A stretch of DNA of 5,582 nucleotides from Methanospirillum hungatei (GTDB lineage Archaea > Halobacteriota > Methanomicrobia > Methanomicrobiales > Methanospirillaceae): contig QKDV01000311.1 in NCBI GenBank assembly GCA_003251955.1, positions 1 through 5,582 of the forward strand. The letters run 5' to 3'. Each line of letters opens with the position of its first letter. Position 1 is the first letter of the stretch. The notes under the pieces are model-generated. The model searched no databases, was not told the DNA's origin, and worked only from the letters and a program-made list of their open reading frames with translations. This document shows positions 1 to 5,185 of this stretch, piece by piece. Both the position numbers and the translations under genes were made by a program.

Positions 1-73
1 CTCTCATTCCTTCAACAAATCCTATCGGAACCTCCCATTCGAGTTCACCGGCCCGCTTCACACCATTAATCAT
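1..73 (-). CDS. rtcB: RtcB tRNA-splicing ligase, N-terminal fragment (runs off window)
   Basis: The reverse strand from the ATG at 73 reads MINGVKRAGELEW followed by EVPIGFVEGMR, 24 codons up to the window edge. The GVKR...WEVP.GF..GMR pattern is the conserved start of RtcB. RtcB is the Mn2+/GTP-dependent 3'-5' RNA ligase that joins tRNA halves after intron removal in archaea and can also repair cleaved RNA. Its catalytic residues lie outside the window and cannot be checked. The gene starts 8 bases after the archease stop on the same strand, so the two are almost certainly co-transcribed, and archease is the known RtcB activator. I see no strong Shine-Dalgarno site before the ATG (only a weak TGTGA over the archease stop). 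The call rests on 24 residues plus context. Confidence 0.85.
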   Translation of the reverse strand, partial: MINGVKRAGELEWEVPIGFVEGMR

Positions 74-81
74 TGGAGGAT

Positions 82-489
82 TCACACATCGAATAATATA
101 TCCAGTACATAATTATCGTTCTGTCTGCTGATCGAAAGACCGCAAAATGATATCCCTTTTACTTCAGTTCCGCCACCATGAACATCTCTGTTAAACGGCT
201 CTCCTGCCAGACTTGCTGTCAGAGACCCGTCATGTAAGGTCACGGCAATTTCTGAAAAGACTATGTTCTCAATCTCGGTCAGACAGAGAAGTTCTGAAAG
301 AAAAGCCTGAAGCAGTTGTTCGTGATCGGTACCGGTAACTGTGATGGAATAAGAATAGTCAGGCCGGGCAGACCCCCGGTACATGACTGCCATCAGAGCG
401 TATCCGCACTCTTCAAAGAGTAATGGGATATCTGATGCCCATACATGCATCAGGATATCGGCGGTATGTTCACGCTCCTCAAAAGGCAT
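82..489 (-). CDS. Archease, activator of the RtcB RNA ligase
   Basis: This 135-residue protein has the usual archease length (about 140) and layout. It opens with the HTADI motif (residues 8-12, including the metal-binding Asp11), followed by a segment resembling LFEECGYALMAVM. LSELL is at 65-69, a TEVKGISF strand at 108-115, and the Asp-containing end VLDILFDV at 128-135, with Asp130 and Asp134. Archease helps RtcB become guanylylated and turn over many times, and broadens its nucleotide use. The position of this gene, 8 bases before rtcB, fits that role. Family members often read EVKAxTYH at the 109-116 strand; here Cys116 stands where His is common, though His is not universal there. The ATG at 489 lies 2 bases after the stop of the preceding small gene, which suggests translational coupling; no clear ribosome site is visible. 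Identification is secure. Confidence 0.93.
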   Translation of the reverse strand: MPFEEREHTADILMHVWASDIPLLFEECGYALMAVMYRGSARPDYSYSITVTGTDHEQLLQAFLSELLCLTEIENIVFSEIAVTLHDGSLTASLAGEPFNRDVHGGGTEVKGISFCGLSISRQNDNYVLDILFDV

Positions 490-491
490 AA

Positions 492-785
492 TCAGGTCGA
501 ACCTTCGATCATCGACTCGAGGTGATAAGGGATCATATCCATGTGGATATGGTCAATGTATCTGGCTTGGTACATCGAGATATAGATCAGATGGTCTCCT
601 GCCTTGAGCGTGATATCAGTCGGCTTTGCAGGCTTGTAAGAGACTGGTAGCAGAACCGGGCCGCCGCAGGAGGTGGAGATACGGAAGTGGGTATTTCGTT
701 TGTTGATATAAGCGATCACTTCATCATCGATGAAGATTGAATGTGCTCCGGCATCCGCTGGGGTTCCGGCATAGAGATCAGACAT
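492..785 (-). CDS. Small protein of unknown function in the RtcB/archease operon
   Basis: I do not recognise this 97-residue protein. It has no signal peptide or membrane segment. It alternates short hydrophobic stretches with polar turns (SIFIDDEVIAYI at 16-27, PVLLPVSY at 43-50, GDHLIYISMY at 63-72), which suggests a small mostly-beta cytoplasmic fold. Its single cysteine, Cys40, lies in an SCGGP turn. The C-terminal half has clustered histidines (His79, His81, His88, in DHIHMDMIPYH), which could bind a metal, but this is speculation. The ATG at 785 is preceded by AGGA with good spacing. The gene overlaps the end of the DUF2551 gene by 8 bases and stops 2 bases before archease. This packing supports a real gene made together with archease and RtcB. 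A role in RNA ligation or repair is inference from position only. Confidence 0.75.
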   Translation of the reverse strand: MSDLYAGTPADAGAHSIFIDDEVIAYINKRNTHFRISTSCGGPVLLPVSYKPAKPTDITLKAGDHLIYISMYQARYIDHIHMDMIPYHLESMIEGST

Positions 786-1197
786 CTTCCTGACAGGTCA
801 GACCGTGAGGGAAAAAATGCTTCTGATGGGTATCTGAAGATGTTGTCTGCTCTGCTCTCTGGCGATGTGATGAGATAATCCGGCGCACAATCGGTGTGTG
901 TTTTTCACGAAGACGGTAAATGCGGCACCGGTGCTGGTCACTACGGGTACCCTTTAGAACTCCTATCCTTGACGAGACGATACCAATCATTCCTGATACT
1001 GAATGGTAACTTGTCTTAAATGAGAGCGAGAGTTTATCATATATCTCCTGGATCGAGAGATCGTTATGATTGAGGAAGATTTTGAGCATTGCATGCCTGA
1101 TTCCCTCCTCATCCCCAGCAAGCCAGGACCGAAGGCGCTCCTCAACAATATCTTGGCGCTTATCCTGATCTGTCATTATCCGAGGTATCTGGAACAT
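778..1197 (-). CDS. DUF2551 family protein, winged-helix-like, first gene of the RtcB/archease operon
   Basis: Residues about 18-108 match my recollection of the archaeal DUF2551 family: VEERLRSWLAGDEEGIRHAM, then EIYDKLS, then SGMIGIVSSRIGVLK and a basic RIYRLREKH segment. The order, helices followed by a helix-turn-helix-like stretch (49-83) and a short beta wing (about 88-96), resembles a small winged-helix DNA-binding domain. No biochemical function is established, to my knowledge. The last 28 residues or so (RQRAEQTTSS onward) look like a variable, polar tail. The frame is open from the ATG at 1197, with an in-frame TAG just upstream. A second ATG at 1176 (MTDQDKRQDI) is an equally credible start because the conserved region begins after it; neither has a convincing ribosome site. 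As the promoter-proximal gene facing secF, it could be a local regulator, but this is inference. Confidence 0.8.
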   Translation of the reverse strand: MFQIPRIMTDQDKRQDIVEERLRSWLAGDEEGIRHAMLKIFLNHNDLSIQEIYDKLSLSFKTSYHSVSGMIGIVSSRIGVLKGTRSDQHRCRIYRLREKHTPIVRRIISSHRQRAEQTTSSDTHQKHFFPHGLTCQEDV

Positions 1198-1261
1198 CGG
1201 CTAAAAGGTTTCTTCTCCCTCAATCTGGGCAATTTCCCCGCTCCTATCCGCGCAGAAGGCT

Positions 1262-1279
1262 AATGGTTTAATCTCCATT
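1262..1279. promoter_or_regulatory. Candidate divergent promoter: TATA-like element within an inverted repeat
   Basis: The gap between the divergent DUF2551 and secF genes (1198-1299) contains AATGG-8-CCATT around TTTAATCT. On the plus strand, TTTAAT is centred about 31 bases before the secF ATG. An archaeal start site about 26 bases downstream would then fall almost on the ATG. On the minus strand the same element reads AGATTAAA and could serve the leftward operon with a leader of about 45 bases. The 5-base arms could be an operator, but such repeats arise easily by chance. Confidence 0.35.
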
Positions 1280-1299
1280 CAAAACCAACTAAGTAATGT

Positions 1300-2181
1300 A
1301 TGGGTTTTTTCAGATACGATATCAGCTCCATATCTCCGGCGAAGCTTTGCACGATTCCCATGATCGTGCTTGCTCTCTCGCTGATTATTGTGGGGATGAC
1401 CTTTGTCCATACCGGGCTTCCGATTAATCCCGGCATGGAATTTACTGGTGGAATCGGGGTGACTATAGTCACTGAAGAGACACCAGATCAACTTAAAGTT
1501 ACGTTCGCAGACTATCCTCTGGTCAATGTTGAAGAGGGGATCAATCAGGGCAAGTATCTCAAGTTCGATACAATGAGTGACGATAAAGTCCTCAGCCTGA
1601 ATAAACTGATCGAGAGCAAATACAACGGTGCCAAGATAGATCAGATCGGCTCCTCATTTGGAAAGACCCTGCAGGATCAGGCAGCCTTTGCATTGATCAT
1701 ATCTTTTATCGGCATGTCTATCGTCGTCTTCCTGATCTTCCGGACATTTGTTCCGGCAGCAGCCGTAGTTATCTCTGCTTTTGCTGACATGACCATGTCT
1801 GCTGCGGTTATGAATCTTCTCGGCATTCAACTCTCTCTCGGAACAACAGCAGCACTCCTGATGCTTATCGGTTACTCGGTGGACAGCGATATTCTACTGA
1901 CATCAAGGGTGTTGAAGCGTCAGGGTAAATTTGATGAGAAGGTCCACGGGGCATTCATCACCGGTATCATCATGACATCAACTGCATTCTGTGCAATCTT
2001 TGCGATGTGGGTGGTCTCATGGATTGGTGGAATTGAGATCATCCATGTGATGGCCCAGGTTCTGCTGATAGGTCTCATCTTCGATGTGATGAACACATGG
2101 CTGACCAATGTGGGTATCCTGAAGTGGTATGCATCAAAGGGGAAAAGCAAGGTCTCTTCAGCCATCCGTGGAGGTGCATAA
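1300..2181 (+). CDS. secF: SecF, protein-export membrane subunit
   Basis: This 293-residue membrane protein has the archaeal SecF layout. TM1 is at about 18-38. The hallmark GMEFTGG (45-51) opens the external domain, which runs to about 125. Five more membrane segments lie at about 129-147, 152-172, 179-197, 219-241 and 246-268. The signature GYSVDSDILLTSRVLKR (191-207) is typical of archaeal SecF and carries Asp195 and Asp197 in TM4, the region linked to proton coupling in bacterial SecDF. With SecD it helps polypeptides emerge from the SecYEG (SecY/E/beta) channel; archaea have no SecA motor, so the energy source here is less clear. The ATG at 1300 has no Shine-Dalgarno site and sits close to the predicted transcription start, suggesting a leaderless message. 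An out-of-frame ATG lies 4 bases upstream. The stop is immediately followed by the secD start. Confidence 0.96.
   Translation: MGFFRYDISSISPAKLCTIPMIVLALSLIIVGMTFVHTGLPINPGMEFTGGIGVTIVTEETPDQLKVTFADYPLVNVEEGINQGKYLKFDTMSDDKVLSLNKLIESKYNGAKIDQIGSSFGKTLQDQAAFALIISFIGMSIVVFLIFRTFVPAAAVVISAFADMTMSAAVMNLLGIQLSLGTTAALLMLIGYSVDSDILLTSRVLKRQGKFDEKVHGAFITGIIMTSTAFCAIFAMWVVSWIGGIEIIHVMAQVLLIGLIFDVMNTWLTNVGILKWYASKGKSKVSSAIRGGA
2170..2176 (+). promoter_or_regulatory. Strong ribosome binding site for secD inside the end of secF
   Basis: GGAGGTG lies 5 bases before the secD ATG and is complementary to the archaeal 16S 3' end. It overlaps the last secF codons. It fixes the secD start and contrasts with the absence of such a site before secF. 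Confidence 0.85.
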
Positions 2182-3636
2182 ATGGATCTCGAGAAACTCA
2201 AAACAACGCTCAAGGATTACCGCGTTGCGATTTATCTCATACTCTTAATTGCATCCATAATCGTGATCTTCCCTCATCCCGGCCCGAACGGTATTGAGAC
2301 GAACCTTCAGTTTGGTCTGGATCTCTCTGGTGGATCCTGGATTCAGCTCGAGTTCCAGTCTGCAATTGTTACCTTCAAGACCAGCCAGCCTGTTGATCAG
2401 TTTGTGACTGATCTCGGGAAAAGACTCAACGCTGATGTCTCGCTTGTGGGCACTGATAAGATAGAGATACGCAAACTGGTCCCTGAAGACGAACTCCGCC
2501 AGATCTTCAGCGAAAATCAGACTGAACTGGTCTCCTATAATCAGGGTGTCTCCAAAGAGACTGCTGATGACATCAAGCGTATTCTTGAGAACAAGATCAA
2601 CAGCCTTGGAACCCGTGATGCCAAGACATACGTGATCACAGGCCTGAACGGCGTTAGCAGATACATCAGAATTGAGATGGCCGGTGTCTCTATGAGTCAG
2701 GCACAGGAGATCGTCGGTAAGCAGGGTAAGTTCGAGATCAGGGTCGTGACCACCGGCAACGAGACCGAACATGTTGTCTTTGGAGACTCTATCGAGAGCG
2801 TTGCTAACCCGGCACAGAACCCGCCAAACAGTAACAACTGGGGTGTTTCGTTTGCACTTAGCCCTGAAGGGGCAGAAGAGTTCAGACAGGCAGCAATCAA
2901 GTATGGTGCAGTTCAGGATCCGGCAAACCACAACCTTGCCATGATGCTTGACGGCGAGATGGTATACAGTGCTCCTCTCTCATCAGATCTCGCCGGAACT
3001 CTCCAGAGCAGGGCCAGTCCGAATCTGGTGGCATCAACTGGAGCTGGTGACGAAGGAAAAGAGGATGCAAAGAATCTGGAGATTCATCTCCGTAATGGAG
3101 CACTCCCTGTTGAAGTCAAAGTAGCCGGTTCTGGTTCAGTTTCTCCAGAACTTGGTGGCCAGTTCAAGATGTGGTGTATTATTGCAGGTATCTTTGCCCT
3201 GATTGTGGTGGGTCTCAATATCCTGGTCAGGTATCACGAGCCAGCTATTGTGCTCCCTATGGTCCTGATCAATGCTTCTGAGGTTATCATCCTGCTTGCA
3301 ATCACGTCGTTCTTCCTGCAGCTTGATCTTGCGACCATCGCAGGTTTGATAGCCGTGGTTGGTACCGGTATCGATCAGTTGGTTATCCTGACTGATGAAA
3401 TCCTTCACGAAGGAAAAGTTCCCTCACCAAATATCTATCTGAAAAGGCTGAAGCGTGCACTTGGTATCATCATCGCCTCGGCAGCAACGGTATTTATTGC
3501 CATGCTTCCTCTGGCCCTGATGGATCTCTCAACCCTGCGTGGGTTTGCCGTTGTCACCATTCTTGGTGTTCTGGTAGGAGTACTGGTAACGAGGCCGGCA
3601 TATGGCCATATTATCATGGCTATCCTCTCCAAATAA
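2182..3636 (+). CDS. secD: SecD, protein-export membrane subunit
   Basis: The 484-residue product has the SecD arrangement. TM1 is at about 14-30, then the motif FGLDLSGGSW (44-53), and a long external domain to about 328. Five membrane segments follow at about 329-349, 355-375, 383-404, 425-446 and 452-474. LRNGALPVEV (303-312) and SPELGGQF (321-328) are conserved just before TM2. The TM4 segment AGLIAVVGTGIDQLVIL (387-403) carries Asp398, which aligns by position with the functionally important TM4 Asp of bacterial SecD. It works with SecF in the cytoplasmic membrane to help release or pull exported proteins on the outer face. The start abuts the secF stop with no gap, so the pair is translated from one message. 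The secF-then-secD order is the reverse of the usual bacterial one and is known from other archaea such as Haloferax. No odd features are seen. Confidence 0.96.
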   Translation: MDLEKLKTTLKDYRVAIYLILLIASIIVIFPHPGPNGIETNLQFGLDLSGGSWIQLEFQSAIVTFKTSQPVDQFVTDLGKRLNADVSLVGTDKIEIRKLVPEDELRQIFSENQTELVSYNQGVSKETADDIKRILENKINSLGTRDAKTYVITGLNGVSRYIRIEMAGVSMSQAQEIVGKQGKFEIRVVTTGNETEHVVFGDSIESVANPAQNPPNSNNWGVSFALSPEGAEEFRQAAIKYGAVQDPANHNLAMMLDGEMVYSAPLSSDLAGTLQSRASPNLVASTGAGDEGKEDAKNLEIHLRNGALPVEVKVAGSGSVSPELGGQFKMWCIIAGIFALIVVGLNILVRYHEPAIVLPMVLINASEVIILLAITSFFLQLDLATIAGLIAVVGTGIDQLVILTDEILHEGKVPSPNIYLKRLKRALGIIIASAATVFIAMLPLALMDLSTLRGFAVVTILGVLVGVLVTRPAYGHIIMAILSK

Positions 3637-3646
3637 CCAATACCAT

Positions 3647-3655
3647 ACTTTTATC
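3647..3655 (+). promoter_or_regulatory. Candidate TATA box for the thioredoxin-npdG-aldolase cluster
   Basis: ACTTTTATC lies about 40 bases before the thioredoxin ATG in the 55-base gap after secD. Standard archaeal spacing would put the start of transcription near 3678, giving a leader of about 14 bases that includes the AGGT at 3681-3684. It suggests the redox cluster has its own promoter rather than relying on secFD. Confidence 0.45.
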
Positions 3656-3657
3656 TG

Positions 3658-3664
3658 TTTTTTT
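3658..3664 (+). terminator. Candidate U-run terminator after secD
   Basis: Seven consecutive T's lie 22 bases after the secD stop. Archaeal RNA polymerase can terminate on U-rich tracts without a hairpin, and I see no clear hairpin here. The run lies upstream of the predicted start site for the next gene, so it would not block that gene. The run is short, so confidence is low. Confidence 0.35.
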
Positions 3665-3691
3665 AACGCAATTTCTGATTAGGTTATCATT

Positions 3692-3964
3692 ATGGGAAAA
3701 CCGATCCTGATCGACTTTTTTGCTGAGTGGTGCGGACCGTGTAAGAGGATGGGACCGATCATCGAGGAACTCAGTGGTATGATGGGTGACAAGGTCGAGA
3801 TTAAAAAACTCGATGTTGATCAACATATGGCAGAGGCTCAGAAGTATCAGATCTCTGTAGTTCCGACTATTATCATTGAGAAAGACGGTGTCCTCGTGCA
3901 GAAGTTCCAGGGAGTTACCGATGCAGAGACCCTGGCATCTGTACTGAAACCACTGGTGGAGTAA
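3692..3964 (+). CDS. Short thioredoxin-family protein
   Basis: At 90 residues this is a compact thioredoxin fold. ILIDFFAEWCGPC (5-17) is the central strand leading into the active-site WCGPC (Cys14 and Cys17), and Pro58 in SVVPTI is the conserved cis-proline opposite the active site. KFQGVTDAETLASVL (71-85) is the final strand and helix. It would reduce protein disulfides in the cytoplasm. It lacks the first strand and helix found in 105-110 residue bacterial thioredoxins; short versions are common in methanogens. The length is not an artefact of start choice, because an in-frame TAG lies at 3680-3682, just upstream of the ATG. A weak AGGT site (3681-3684) precedes it. The stop is one base from the npdG start, tying it to F420-NADP metabolism. 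Its electron donor cannot be read from the sequence, and no thioredoxin reductase is in the window. Confidence 0.93.
   Translation: MGKPILIDFFAEWCGPCKRMGPIIEELSGMMGDKVEIKKLDVDQHMAEAQKYQISVVPTIIIEKDGVLVQKFQGVTDAETLASVLKPLVE
3955..3961 (+). promoter_or_regulatory. Ribosome binding site supporting the npdG GTG start
   Basis: GGTGGAG overlaps the last thioredoxin codons and lies 4 bases before the GTG at 3966. It supports this GTG as the real start, as does the glycine-rich nucleotide-binding motif beginning at residue 7. Confidence 0.75.
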
Positions 3965-3965
3965 C

Positions 3966-4616
3966 GTGAAGATAGGGATAGTCGGGGGAACTGGTAAGAT
4001 CGGCGAAGGAATGGCCATGCGCCTTTCCCGGATTTATGACGTTCTTGTAGGCTCTCGTGAGAAGGAGAAGGCACAGGAGACCTGTGTGAGTTGTCGGAAG
4101 TATGCCGATGAAAACGGGCTCTGCTGTACTGTCAAAGGCCTCACAAACCAGGAAGTCGTGGACGGGTCAGATATAATCATCCTGGCAATCCCTTACAAAC
4201 ATCTTGACTCAACGGTTGCCGGTCTTCATGGTCTTGAAGGAAAGATCGTGATAAGTCCGATCAATCCTATGGAAAAGCACGACTTCTTCGAGTTTATCCC
4301 TCCTGAAGAGGGTTCGGCTGCTCTTCACCTCAGAAAAATTCTTCCACAGTCAACCCGCCTCTGTGTAGCATTCAACAATATTGCAGGAAACCGGTGGCGT
4401 GACACTGATGAGGAACTGGAATATTCTGTGGCTGTATGCGGGGATGATTCAGAATCAAAACTTGTAGTCATGGATCTGATCGATCGGATCTCTCTGCTCA
4501 AGTCATATGATGCCGGGCCACTTACGATGTCACCGGTTATTGAAGGTATGACTGCTCTTGTGAATAATATCGCAAAATGCAATCATATGAAAGATGTCGG
4601 GGTCAGATTCGTCTGA
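3966..4616 (+). CDS. npdG: F420H2:NADP oxidoreductase (F420-dependent NADP reductase)
   Basis: The 216-residue product matches the Fno/NpdG family along its length. The Rossmann motif GGTGKIGEG is at 7-15, and VGSREKEK at 28-35 has Ser30-Arg31 placed to hold the 2'-phosphate of NADP. The family block VAVCGDDSESKLVVMDLI is at 155-172, YDAGPL at 181-186, and the C-terminal VIEGMTALVNNIAKCNHMKD at 191-210. The enzyme moves hydride between reduced coenzyme F420 and NADP+, chiefly supplying NADPH for biosynthesis in methanogens. Two features are unusual. There is a cysteine cluster at 40-54 (CVSC, then CC), and the loop at 135-142 reads FNNIAGNR where the Archaeoglobus enzyme, as I remember it, has LHTIPAAR near the F420 pocket. 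The gene follows thioredoxin by one base and probably shares its message. Family assignment is firm; unchanged substrate preference is assumed. Confidence 0.93.
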   Translation: MKIGIVGGTGKIGEGMAMRLSRIYDVLVGSREKEKAQETCVSCRKYADENGLCCTVKGLTNQEVVDGSDIIILAIPYKHLDSTVAGLHGLEGKIVISPINPMEKHDFFEFIPPEEGSAALHLRKILPQSTRLCVAFNNIAGNRWRDTDEELEYSVAVCGDDSESKLVVMDLIDRISLLKSYDAGPLTMSPVIEGMTALVNNIAKCNHMKDVGVRFV

Positions 4617-4623
4617 TATTACT

Positions 4624-4628
4624 GAGGT
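4624..4628 (+). promoter_or_regulatory. Ribosome binding site for the class II aldolase
   Basis: GAGGT lies 5 bases before the ATG at 4634, in the 17-base gap after npdG. It supports this start. Confidence 0.75.
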
Positions 4629-4633
4629 AAACC

Positions 4634-5185
4634 ATGGTGTCAGGTGAAGAGGTCAGGGCTGAATTCACAAGGATTGGGAGCCGACTCGTTGCTGAACACC
4701 TTGTGGGTGCTAACTTTGGCAACATGAGTGCAAGACCGGAGGATGACGGGTTTTTCATCACCAGGACCGGTTCATATCTTGATGATCCTGGTGAACCGGT
4801 TTATGCTCCAATGTTTGGAGAAGTTCCCAAAGGCGCGTCAAGTGAGTGGCGTGTTCACCGGGCTGTATATCAGAATACCAGGCACCGTGCGATAGTTCAT
4901 GCCCATCCTCCCTATGCTGTGGCAGCTTCCCTCATGCTCGATGAGGTGGTTCCCCATGATAGCGAGGGGAAGATGTTCTGTCCGCTCATTCCGATCGCTC
5001 ATGGCGAACCTGGGACAGAGGAACTCGCAGAGGACATTGCAGAATGTCTTGCACTGGCGCCTCTTTGTATTGCCCGGGGGCATGGGACATTTGCAGCAGG
5101 AAAGACCCTGGAAGAAGGATATCTCTTTACATCTCTTGGTGAACATGCCTGCCGAGTGCTCTCGCTCACGAGATCATTTCAGTGA
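4634..5185 (+). CDS. Class II aldolase, L-fuculose-1-phosphate aldolase type
   Basis: This 183-residue protein belongs to the zinc-dependent class II aldolase/adducin family. Visible motifs are the phosphate-binding loop GNMSAR (29-34), the TRTG turn (43-46), and SSEWRVHRAVY (69-79), where Glu71 is the expected catalytic acid. Zinc ligands are His89 and His91 in VHAHPPY, and His150 in ARGHG. All key residues are present, so it should be active. The E. coli enzyme is about 215 residues; this length is close to the methanogen homologue MJ1418. In methanogens this type was proposed to cleave fuculose-1-phosphate to lactaldehyde and dihydroxyacetone phosphate, feeding lactate into coenzyme F420 synthesis, although the origin of that lactyl unit has since been debated. 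Its place behind npdG, an F420-using enzyme, fits such a link. Ribulose-phosphate or other sugar-phosphate specificity cannot be excluded. Confidence 0.87.
   Translation: MVSGEEVRAEFTRIGSRLVAEHLVGANFGNMSARPEDDGFFITRTGSYLDDPGEPVYAPMFGEVPKGASSEWRVHRAVYQNTRHRAIVHAHPPYAVAASLMLDEVVPHDSEGKMFCPLIPIAHGEPGTEELAEDIAECLALAPLCIARGHGTFAAGKTLEEGYLFTSLGEHACRVLSLTRSFQ

Noticed and set aside
383..607. Plus-strand open frame opposite archease and the 97-residue gene
   Set aside because: It overlaps the confident archease gene antisense, and the product is Ser-, Arg- and Gly-rich without motifs.
1066..1263. Plus-strand 65-residue open frame ending just before secF
   Set aside because: It is mostly antisense to the conserved part of DUF2551 and has no ribosome site or recognisable content.
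2245..2931. A 228-residue open frame on the minus strand within secD
   Set aside because: It lies wholly opposite secD, whose motifs and membrane segments are clear. Its product is rich in Cys and Leu with no recognisable domain, so it is a shadow of secD codon use.
3620..4018. Minus-strand 132-residue open frame opposite the thioredoxin gene
   Set aside because: It is opposite a gene with an intact WCGPC active site, crosses a promoter region, and has no family resemblance.
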